The translations under genes were made by a program, and so were the position numbers. A DNA stretch of 64,000 nt. Origin: Sclerotiophoma versabilis (Eukaryota; Ascomycota; Dothideomycetes; Pleosporales; Didymellaceae). Under the pieces are notes generated by a model. The model had not been told where the DNA came from, made no database searches, and saw only the letters and a list, made by a program, of their open reading frames with translations. The stretch lies in the NCBI GenBank assembly GCA_012274445.1, contig JAAROD010000095.1:558001-622000 (forward strand), written 5' to 3'. This document shows, piece by piece, positions 31,231 through 41,180 of the stretch. Position 1 is the stretch's first letter. The number at the start of each line of letters is the position of its first letter.

Positions 31231-32222
31231 GTTGGACGACTCGGATGACTCGGGTGTGGACGAGGCTGCATGTCCGAGCGGCGCTGCAATGCTATGTTTC
31301 CAACCTTATCTCTTTCAGAGCAGAATATAGATGTACAAGTAGAGAACTAAGCTATGTCAAATGTCGAAACAAAGGGTCATGTCTGAAGTTATGATCGTCA
31401 GAGCGCTGGATATGCGGGGGGAACCGCCTCTAGCGGGCACTAAAAACAAGCGAGCCCCGCCGTGACCAGACTTGTTCCGGTAGACTATCGCTGGCCTATA
31501 AGGCACGCTGCCTTTTGTAGAGCTTTCGTTCGCGAGTTTGATGTGTCGAATTGGTGTACTGGTGTGTGGGAAGTGCGGAAGAGTATTGTGTCGCAGGCCA
31601 ATTTCAATCATAGGGGAACAACATAAAAGCAGGCTATACCTGGCACTAATCGCAGCCATTCCAGTTTACAACAAAGTCGAAGACGGCATAGAAATTTTCA
31701 AACAGCTGCAATGACGCTTGCTTTCGAGTGTTGTGAACAGGCGAGAGATGAGAAGAGGACAGGCTGCACAAGACACGGCGACCCTCTGTCAGCCTTGCTC
31801 CTTTCCTAGAGTCAGCCGTCACTGGCTTTCGCTGCTGGCATTGAGCTATCATTCATCGTGACAGCGCTCGCATCGCGAGCTGGGTGATACTTGATATTCC
31901 AATTCTAGAGCCATCGTACCTCTGCATTCCTTCTATGCTATTCACACTGCACACTACACACTTCTGCGGAACAGAAGTGTGGTTTGCAACTTCTCTACAA
32001 CGTATGCCCCACCCTCCGTCGCCACCTGCGTGTCGGTCGTGCTAACACACTAGGTCATAGCCTACGCCATAGCAGCAGTAAATTCAACGCCCACTTCGCC
32101 TTGGAGCTTGCGAATTGTACATCGTTCCACGTTTCTACACGACACTTCCCTCTAAATCCTTCAGCTCGATTCAGTCGCCTGTTGCAACCTACTCCCAGTC
32201 GTACCGTACACAGCGCGCGACC
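31231..32222. other. Intergenic
   Basis: Space between copies B and C of the small membrane family. No gene supported; a minus-strand frame at 31357-31659 has no feature. No direct repeat of the gene bodies extends into it that I could see. Confidence 0.45.
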
Positions 32223-32638
32223 ATGCACAACAAGCTGCATCGGACCATGTTGCTGTTAGTCTGCATGTTCCTCTCCCAAGCAATAGCACTCCCAACCACA
32301 GCCGCGACTCAAGACGACAGCACACCAACGCCGAGCCGATGAACACTTGAATCCATCCTGGCTATTATCGGCATCTTTGTCGCCATGCTTTGCTGCGCGG
32401 TCAGCCTGGTGTGGCCAAGTTGGCGAGAACGTGTGCGCCGACACAACTCCAGCCTCAGTCTATGTAAGTGTGTTTGTTCAATGCATTCGGCGTTGCTGAC
32501 TTGGAAGCATCTCGCACACCCCTGGCCCCGTGCTTATCTACGCCTGACAGCTATTTGTAACAATGCATCCTTCACCGGCCAGTTGCGAGTCGTTACTATC
32601 GATACACTCTGTATGCGGAGCGTGTTGAGATTGGATAA
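32223..32638 (+). pseudogene. Small membrane protein, family copy C (two in-frame stops)
   Basis: Copy C starts MHNKLHRTMLLLVCMFLSQAIALPT, a good signal peptide, then reaches TGA at 32340-32342 exactly where A and B have Trp (TGG) before S-x-E-A-I-L. The frame continues TLESILAIIGIFVAMLCCA, WPSWRERVRRH, and into an intron 32464-32507 (GTAAGT..AAG, 44 bp) at the same phase-1 position as in B. After it the frame meets TAA at 32558-32560 and continues to RYYRYTLYAERVEIG with a final TAA at 32636-32638, aligning with the end of B. Two nonsense changes with the frame otherwise kept point to a fairly recent pseudogene. Confidence 0.75.
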
Positions 32639-32956
32639 GGGCATTTGGAACTATGATTGAATCGCATGTCAACCTCGTCTGATAAGGGCAGGAGTTCCGA
32701 CAGTGGGTGAAGAGGTATGAATAGAGAAGAGATTACTAGATGGAAGATTGATAAGGTGGCTCCCACGCTGTAGATCTTGTGTATACACAATCTGATCATA
32801 CGGTATCCACCAATGCTGTGGCAAGATAGAAACGCCGTGCTAAACGATGAAAACAGAAAAAAAAAAAAGGTATCCGCAAAACGTTAATCGTAAATCGTCG
32901 TGACTGATCGCTTTCTTCTCCATAGCTCTTTCCCAATACGTGTTTCGTTCCTTGCA
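32639..32956. other. Intergenic, convergent 3' ends
   Basis: Between the copy C relic and the LtrA-family gene. It contains a run of 12 or so A residues near 32857-32869; otherwise nothing seen. Confidence 0.5.
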
Positions 32957-35200
32957 TCAGTGCGCCACAGCCATGTACCCACCTGCACCCATCCTAGGTA
33001 TCGTGGATGGCGGACTCGGACTTCGCAGCGGCGGAGTGTACGCTTCCTCGAAAGCATAGGCGCTGTCCCTGTAATGAGTCGGGCTGGACTCCGTGTTTTC
33101 CTCGGACAGCTTGACAGCATCGGCATGGATGCTCCACCCAGCCGATTTGCGATGACTCTTCAGCTCAGGCTTGCCATGGTGTGCATTGTCACCGGTCATG
33201 TGGACTTCGCCATGCTCGTCATGACCCCCGTGATGCTGCTCTTCGTCGTATTCAAGTGCGTATGGCTCGCCAGACTTGACGAGGCGCCAGTTGCACCAAA
33301 GAGAGGTAAGTTTGTCGCAGCACAGGACAATGAACAGCAGTATCACAGCCATTGGAAGGATGGCCGGTGAGTTGAGAAGGTCTACAAGTCTTTCCTTGTT
33401 GGCGAGAACGGCGAGAGCTGCTCCGCCAGCTCCAAGGACCAAGCAGCGGATGACGACGGAGACAAAGTCGAAAGCGTCAGCTTTGTGGCGGCGGATGAGA
33501 AAGAGAAACACAACAAGCGAGAGGATGAGAGCACAGAAACAGGACCAGAAGTACATGTATGTCAACCACCAACTCTTCTCCGCAATCTCAAGTGGTCCAA
33601 TGAAAGCTTCCAGCTTCGTGATTGGCATCTTCACCCCAAGACCTGAATAGACACCGTTCCCAATGGCGTTGTCAATGTACCAGAAGTCTTCAGGCCAGGC
33701 TGCTGCGCTGTCGTAGCTAGTCGTGTTTTGTGGGGAACAGATACCGGTGGAGTTGCCGATGTTCTCAATATGATACATGATTTCGTAGTAGTACCCGTGC
33801 GTCTCGAGCTTTTTGTCAAATTTGTAATACTCGGCAAACTTGACCAGCGCGTCCCGCAGCTTGGCTCCATCTAGATGTTGCTGGCATATCTTGTGCAGGT
33901 CTACGGTACCCTTAGTAACATTCTTGAGAACGTAGCGTGCCAGTGCGATTTGCTGCGAGCCCTCAACCACGCCAACAATGGCTAGTTGGAACGGGAAGTG
34001 GAGCAAGGACCAGACCTGCTGTCGGATGGTTCCATAGTGGCCGTGTGGGAAGTTATCAAAGTAGAGGGCCCAGATAAGGACCTACGGGGGACAAGGTCAG
34101 CTACTACCTGATAGGCGGTAGTCAACAAGCAAACTCACCAAGATAACAATGATGCACATGATGAGGAAGCATCCTTCGACATCCAAGCCCTTACCCATAG
34201 TCCTGCCTACTGTCTTGGTGACGCCGATGGCTCCTTCGCCAATAACGATGATGGTAAGCAGACTCATGCGCTCCATCAGATGGGTCTTCTTGAAGCTGAG
34301 CATGCGCCAGCAGCAAGATATTGTAATGACGACTATAGCCTCGGCTATCATGACACCATACCAGATCATGTACAAAGCCGTGGGAGCCTTAGCAAGCGGC
34401 CTGTAGGAGGGGATCATGCCAGCGAAGACACCAGTACCGATGGCGTAAGTTACGATCATCAAACCCAAAGGCAGATAGAGCTTCGAGTACTTAGCCCGCC
34501 ATGTGTAAAACTGCATCGGTCAATCAGGAAATCAGACAATAGGAGGGTGAAAGAACTCACGAATACTACCACGTACTGGATTGTAAGCAGACCTCTGCTA
34601 ATCAACAGAACATAGCAGAGAATCTCAAAGTTCTGTATATCGTCAGTCACAACATATGGTGTATCTGTCTAAGACTTTACCTTGTTGTTAGCCTTGTCAC
34701 CTGTGGGGTTGAAAGATGAGCCAACAAGAGCCAGTCCAACAAAGGCAATGAACTGGACAGTCTTGCAGATACGCTCATAGATCGAGTCTCTCGCAAAGCG
34801 AACATCGTGGAGTGTGATCTGGAACCAAGTTGCCCACAAGATACCGAAGAACCCAATGTATGCGAGGAGGTAATCGAGATCGGAGATAGAATGGTATGCG
34901 GTAAAAGTCGCAAGGTTGGCCACGAAGAAGAGATCGAAGAAGAGCTCGACGGAGTTGGCTTCGTGTCGTTGCGAGAAGACGAGATTCTCTTGATCGGCGC
35001 CGGTCAACGGTGACTCGATGAACGGAGTCGTCTTGTGCAGCCGTTTGAGATGCTTCTCAGCATCACTACACATAGTCAGCACGAGTGTCGACCTCTGAAT
35101 ATACTACTGGCGACATACACGTCTCGCTGCAGGATGTTAGTTTCTAGACTTGTCGTCAATTGACAATACTTACCTTCTTGCCATGAAAGCTCCAACCCAT
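32957..35200 (-). CDS. LtrA-family polytopic membrane protein
   Basis: Six exons: 35200-35174, 35126-35119 (8 nt), 35065-34681, 34632-34561, 34510-34139 and 34081-32957. All five introns are GT..AG of 47-57 bp and the phases sum to 662 residues. The protein starts MGWSFHGKKRDVDAEKHLK and has the LtrA signature near residues 55-75 (RHEANSVELFFDLFFVANLA), then WFQITLHDVRFARDS, MERMSLLTIIVIGEGAIG and about ten hydrophobic segments, ending in a His/Glu/Ser-rich cytosolic tail. LtrA was named from a Listeria low-temperature-growth gene; its biochemical role is not established, and fungal members are uncharacterised membrane proteins. The microexon is required to join the start to the conserved part. 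Confidence 0.9.
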
Positions 35201-36426
35201 TGTTGCAATCTGATCAAATACCACAGCAGTGAAGCTATAGAAGTGGATGTGAGCGTAGCAATGAGGAGATGTGAGATCCGCCGTAGTACAGCATCCTCGG
35301 CTGGCAGGCCATCCTGACATTTATCTCAATCTCCGCACGACGCTACCTCTACCCACGCTCAAGCGTGGTCTAATGTAAGGCTAGTTCAACCATGCAGCAA
35401 CCCCAATACGCGGCCGCTTACATGCCAATTGCAGTGCACTGCGGGTTGCCCGCTGTCTGTGCTTCCACGGGTAGTGACAATCGGGACTGGGGCTGAGGAG
35501 TCAAGTTGGGAGAAGCTTCATAGCCAAGCAGGACTCGACCAGGTTTCAGCAAAGGACTGACAGCGCCACGATACAAAAACAGATGCTTCGTAGCCACAGA
35601 TTCAGAAAAGGACCGCAAGCAGCATAACTAGTGTCAAATTGCGCATGCGCGATGCTTCACAGCCACTGAGATCTATCGGTGATGCGCAGCTTTTCTTGGC
35701 AACAACGCTTCGACTTCATCTCGACTCCAGGTCAGTAGCGGAGGAACCGCGTGTGGCTTTGAGCACAGCGCATCGTAGCCAGCCTCACAACTCCTTCATG
35801 CAATGGTGCAGACTGCTACTGTACACTCGTGATACTGTTTCTGAGTTGGCAACACGCCTTCATGGTCCGGAGGTGTGAATTGAGAGTGTTGTGTTGGCGG
35901 TTGTGTTTACAGTCGCCCGCTCCGGGCCATGGCGCTGCAGAGTTACCCTAGCTGCAGCCCCCAAATTGCACGGGCGTCGTCCACCTCACAGGGAGGCCTG
36001 AACATCGCGAGTGTTCCGCTGTGCCACATCGTGCTGCTTGGCGGCAGCCCTGGCTTGTTGTTGTTTAGTGGTCGGTGGAGAACGATACGACCCGCGTCCC
36101 AACCGAAGATCTAGAGTTGTCAGCCGCCCTTGCCCGTTCAGTAAGCGCTAAGCCTCTGATCTGGCTCCAGAGAACTACCTCGACACGGCATCCTGCCGCA
36201 TCTGATAGATCTCATGCATTTGTACGCTTGCTCGCGTAGAATCAAGGCCAGAGATGGAAAGTGGTGGGAATGCCTGATTGGGAAGTCTTTTCTTGAACAG
36301 AACAGCATCTATTGGCAGAAATTGCCTTCTAGCCACTTACGATGAAATAACGCCACGCTCAATCATGCCGATGAAGCTATGCAAACCCTATCTATATGAC
36401 ACATGTCTTTACAGTGTACTGCAAGG
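35201..36426. other. Intergenic
   Basis: Upstream of the LtrA-family gene and downstream of the MFS gene. No gene, repeat or RNA that I can support. Confidence 0.5.
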
Positions 36427-38210
36427 CTACTTGCGTAGAAGCCCAGTCCGCTCGTTCGTATCTTGTCTATCATCACCGATGTCCTCTTCTTCATCCTCGT
36501 CTTCCTCTTCATCGCTCCATCCTTCGGCCTCGAGGTTCTCACCACGAATGCCAAAACTCAGGAAGAAACCTAGCAATGAGATACCGGCAAAGAGGCCAAA
36601 GGGCAGTGCTTCTCCTTTAGGCTGAATCTTCGTTGCTGCTGTGAACAGCGAACCTGAAATGAAGGGTCCAGCAGCGCGGCCGGCAGCTGAGAGCGTCTGC
36701 GCCAGACCATTGAGGGTACCGAGCACGTTGTGATTTGGGGCTGAGTTGGTGATCTTAGCGGTATCAGCAAGATGCAAACAATGTCAGTATTGGGTGCATA
36801 TCTTACCAAGAGCAGTGCGGCTGTCAGACCACCGACACCAGCAATCGTCTTGATTACCAATACTACACCGAGCTCAAACCATAACCAAGCGCCTCCTTGC
36901 TTGTCTTTGTAGCCTACAAAGGGCATCAAGGTGAAGGCCACAACGAACAAAGCCAGGCTGGTTCTGTATGCGATTTTGTTGCCAAGCTTGCTGCGAAGCT
37001 TGCCGAAGATGCCTACCTGGAAGACAATCGTGATGGCACCAGCGAATGACAATGAAAGGCCGACAGCCTCAGGTTTCAGACCTCGGCCTGTCGGCTCTTT
37101 GTCCTCGGCGAAGATGGGGTACAGGGAATTGTATGAGATGTTGGCAAGCTGGAAGATGGTGTACGTGACCAGAAGCAGGATAGTATCTCGATTCAAGATC
37201 TCCTTCTTAGTTAGTTCACCGTTGGTGTCGGGAAACAGGGCGGGTGCTATCCCGTCCGATTCAGTGTCGGATGCTGGGTCCAGATCCTCGTCTTCCTCCT
37301 CGATGCCGTCTAAATGTTGGGAGTGGTAACTCTTCTGGGTGCGCAGCCAGCGGGGTACATACGAGGGCCGTGTAGAGCTTGTGAACTGCCAGAGCCGTGT
37401 GAAGATGTTTCCTATTCTCTTTCCAAGGGGTGGTAGATTTCTTGCCTCCTCCAGGCTTTCCTCGAGAAAGAACATGCACACTACCAAGTCGATAGCGAGG
37501 ACAGCGGCGGAAAAGAGGTTCGGCAGCAGATACGGGTACGGGTTGGTCTTCGTCTTGTCGAGAGGGTTCTTGTAGAATACCAAGAGCCCTCCAACAATAG
37601 GGCCGGTAATGCCGCCGATACCATACACGACTGGCAGGTAGGTGAAAGCGCGTGATTGATTGCTGCGGTCTGTGATCTCGCCTAGACAGGTGGACACAAC
37701 GCCAGAATTGCCGTTGACTATGCCCATGAGCGCCTGGACAAGAACGGCCTGCCACAAGGTCTTGCAGAACCCAAAAGCAAGGAACGACACCATCGTCAGG
37801 AAGGTGCCGGTAATTATGACAGGCTTCCTCCCGATCTTGTCTGACAGCCAGCCCCAGAAGAAGTTGGTGGTGAACTGGGCCAGAGCGAAGGACGAGGCAA
37901 TGAGCCCCACGTACAACCCTGTCTGGCCGTCCTTGACCTCTGGAAAGCTCTTTGTCATCTCTGGCAGATACGGACTGATCGAATTGAGGGCTGTCTGCTC
38001 GGCAAGCGCGATGACTGCCAGCACAATGAGCTGCTTCGTAGGCAGCGGAGACTCATGGTGCTGTTCGTCTGGCTCCGAGCCGCTGGCAGGGCCATTGGGC
38101 GGCGAGCTCGCCTGTCGGGGGCCCCGTGACGTCGGCGGCTTCGTGGGAAAGGTCTGGTAGTGCAGCGTCGAGGACTTGCGCTTGTCGATGGGCGGCCGTC
38201 TTCCGCTCAT
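36427..38210 (-). CDS. MFS transporter, ZIFL/DHA1-like
   Basis: Exon 1 38210-36807, 53-bp intron (GTAAGA..TAAG) 36806-36754, exon 2 36753-36427; 576 residues. The ATG at 38210 is used because the longer frame starts at GTG. A disordered Pro/Ser N-terminus of about 60 residues precedes twelve predicted membrane segments. Motif A of the major facilitator superfamily is present (GWLSDKIGRKPVI), also GIGGITGPIVGG after segment 5 and a long acidic cytosolic loop in the middle (LDGIEEEDEDLDPASDTESD). The C-terminal tail is strongly acidic (EGWSDEEEDEDEEEDIGDD). The overall sequence resembles the fungal YCR023C-like/plant zinc-induced facilitator-like group, whose substrates in fungi are mostly unknown. 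Probable proton-coupled exporter at the plasma or vacuolar membrane. Confidence 0.9.
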
Positions 38211-39916
38211 GGCGGGGCGCACGAGGTCGGTCGAGGTCGGAGTACGTGCGGATACCTCGTGGAGGTAGTGCTGTCCACTGCAGTCACTGCATGCGTGGAG
38301 AGGCTAGGCAGAGGGGGAGGCGGGGTGGCTGGCGAAAGTGAAGGTCGCGGCCGAAGCTGTGAATGAAAAGACAAGATACGCACGCGTGCGCTCCGGTTTC
38401 GTCATACCCGCGCTTGCCCCAGCTGAGCTGAGCTCTCGGCCTGTCGGTAGGAACCCGCACCCTGCCTCGACCATCGCGAGCTGCCATTCGCCAACCACCG
38501 CCATGGATCTCTTCTGGAACAGATGCCATCATCCGTCACGTTTCCTCTCCCATGCTTTTCCCCTCCCAATGCAACCGCTGCCAAATAGCCATCGCTGTGC
38601 TTGCATTCACTGGTGCTCCTATTGGCCGCTGCTCTAGCCGACCATGCTCCCGCTACGGAGCGCGCCATCACAGAGCCCAAATCTTGCGTAGGCTTATCTC
38701 GAGTGCCATGTTCTGAGGACTTGTGTCTACCAGCCTGCTGGTACCTCCGACATACCCTTGCAGGCCTGTCAAAGATGCATGTATTCCGACACTCAACCTG
38801 ACAAGCAGGGTACATTTAGGCTGCGAGTCAAGCACAGCCCAGATCCCTCCCGAACCAGTTCCATGCCTGTAGGAGTGCCTGGCAGATAGACTTGGGAATG
38901 TACCAACATTGTGAAGCGCCGACCTCGCTGCACGTCTGCGACGTTGCCTTGTTGCACAGCGGGTCGAAGTCTCAATCTACAACACCGGAGACTCGCGTGA
39001 AAACAGACACCAAAGACCCTGGAGCCAGTATATAGAACAAACCCGTCATTAACAGCACCCACGAAAGTATCAGGAAGATTGAGAAGCCTGAGGAGAGCAA
39101 GAGGCTCGCCATTGCATGCTAAAAGCACGGTGAGGCTGCTCACTCCACCCTCCAGCCACAACATCTCGACCCTTAAGAAGCCAGAAAGTATCGGTGAGCG
39201 ACTTCGGAAATTCTACACACTCGGCACGGTTAGAAGCCCGGAATACCCAGAGCAGCGCCCCGCAGGTTGCCGGCCAATGCAAGGTGATTGCACCCATGTC
39301 GACTGCGCCCCATCTGTTGGCTTACGTCTTGGCTAATATGGCAAGCCATTCTGAGACCTCACATTCATCTATCCAGCTTACACAGGACATTGGACGTGAG
39401 CAAGTTATACTTTCTAGTGGGTGTGTATATCGAAAGGAAAAGGCTAAGTCGATAGCAGACACACTTGCCGCTGAACACCCTTCATGACTGGCTCGTAAGC
39501 CAATTCAGTGTGGCACGCCCTGGCCGTGTCACATAACAAGGACATTGTATTGACACGCTTGTTTCAAGATCTTCAACTTGCTCACCGGGCTTGGATTCCT
39601 TCCCCGTGAGGCTGGTGTATGCACCTCAATACCCGTAGATTGACGGAAGACATGGCAGATGCAAGACTGCAAAGTGGAGTCGGTTCCTGCTTCCGGAGAA
39701 GGCCGTCCATGTGGTCTTCTACATTGTAGATGCCGGTATAAGAGACGGTGGCATCACTCATTGTTAGCTTCAGACACACAAACAGCCTCATTTACCTACA
39801 TATTCTTTTCTCATTATCACTCCAGCTTCCCTTACGTCACTGCCTGTTGTTGTTATCATCCTCAGTCCTTACTCTCTTTCAGTCAAACCAACAATTGCCT
39901 ACCTACACGATCCAGG
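38211..39916. other. Intergenic, divergent promoters
   Basis: 1.7 kb between the divergent MFS and DJ-1-like genes. Open frames here (38338-38637, 38402-38815, 39194-39487) have no domain. A pyrimidine-rich stretch at about 39775-39900 probably belongs to the DJ-1-like promoter. Confidence 0.5.
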
Positions 39917-40915
39917 ATGCGTGTCTCCACATTGATGCCGCTCGTCGTGGCTCTTCCTTCAGCATTGGCCGCTCCACAGCAGCCTACGTTCACCAACACC
40001 ACTGAACTACCAACCCACTTCGCCATGCTTCTACTTCCACACTTCCAGGCGCTGGACGTCTTTGGTCCGCTAGATGTACTCAACACGCTGTCCATGCTCT
40101 ACGGCAACCAAACAGCCATGACTCTCACGCTGCTCAGCAAGACCATGGACCCGGTAGGAACCACGATCAAGGGTATGCACGGCAAAGGCAACTTCGGCGA
40201 AGAAGTCCTTCCAACCAACACGTTCGCCAATATCCTTGGCAAAAAGAAGAGCTGTCCTGCTAAACCAGGAAAAGGGCATGATCAGATGTCCGCTTACAGC
40301 CATGGCAAAGGCGACGACGACGGCTGGGGCAACGGCTATGCGCGCCGTCACGAAGGCCACGAGCCTTCAGCACCCCACGGACCACCCATGAACCACACCA
40401 TGCCGACAAACAAGGACATCGAAGTCTTGCTGGTCCCCGGCGGCGGCGGCACGAGACAGAACATGACCGAAGAAATCGCGTTTGTGAAAGAGATATACCC
40501 CAAGGTACGTACATTTGTGGTTCTCCCACAAACCCCCCAACCTAAGCGCCCAGCCAGTACTGACTCCCCTCCACAGCTGAAGTACATCATTTCCGTCTGC
40601 ACGGGTGCTACCATTCTCTCCCGCGCTGGAGTGCTAGACGGCAAGAAAGCCACTACTAACAAGCGCGCCTGGGCCTGGGCTACCTCCACAGGACCCAACG
40701 TGACATGGGTGCCATCAGCACGATGGGTTGAAGATGGCAACGTCTTCACCTCGAGCGGTATTTCTGCTGGCATTGATGTGACCATGGCCTGGGTAGGGAG
40801 GATATATGGCGAAGAAGTTGCGGACTACCTGGCGAACAGTATGGAATATGAGCGCTGGACTGACCCACATAAGGATCCATTTGCGACGGTGTGGGATGTG
40901 CCTGGCGCGGTGTGA
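39917..40915 (+). CDS. Secreted DJ-1/PfpI-family protein
   Basis: Exons 39917-40504 and 40577-40915, 308 residues; the 72-bp intron (GTACGT..CAG) is a multiple of three and open, so retention would insert 24 residues. Signal peptide MRVSTLMPLVVALPSALAAP. The class I glutamine-amidotransferase-like fold is indicated by FAMLLLPHFQALDVFGPLDVL, EVLLVPGGGGTR and the nucleophile elbow SVCTGATIL with Cys, then TNKRAWAW and GISAGIDVTMAWV. Relatives include isonitrile-hydratase-like and AraC-associated DJ-1 proteins. Unusual: an insert of about 55 residues (about 110-165) rich in Lys, Gly and His (KKKSC, GKGHD, DDDGWGNGYARRHEGHE) lies before the PGGGG strand. Several Asn-x-Ser/Thr sites fit passage through the secretory pathway. 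The reaction is unknown. Confidence 0.85.
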   Translation: MRVSTLMPLVVALPSALAAPQQPTFTNTTELPTHFAMLLLPHFQALDVFGPLDVLNTLSMLYGNQTAMTLTLLSKTMDPVGTTIKGMHGKGNFGEEVLPTNTFANILGKKKSCPAKPGKGHDQMSAYSHGKGDDDGWGNGYARRHEGHEPSAPHGPPMNHTMPTNKDIEVLLVPGGGGTRQNMTEEIAFVKEIYPKVRTFVVLPQTPQPKRPASTDSPPQLKYIISVCTGATILSRAGVLDGKKATTNKRAWAWATSTGPNVTWVPSARWVEDGNVFTSSGISAGIDVTMAWVGRIYGEEVADYLANSMEYERWTDPHKDPFATVWDVPGAV

Positions 40916-41180
40916 GGGGATGTGCGCTAAGGGCAAAAGCAATAGCTAGACGTAGGCACTGCATGCGGCTACGCATGGGTGTGATGGAAGGATGTATGTG
41001 TATTGATAGGAGGAAAAGCGCGAACCGCTTGACAATATCAAGTGGGTAGAACAAAAGGTTGGAGTTTTATGCATTCACTGCGTTGCTCCAATCGAGCTTT
41101 ATCATGTCGCTTGTAAAACTCACGCTAAGAATACCAACACCGGAGCACCGGGACCACCAATACTCAACCGCACCCGTAGA
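40916..41180. other. Convergent intergenic
   Basis: 265 bp between the DJ-1-like and CRY-DASH stop codons; no element seen. Confidence 0.5.
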
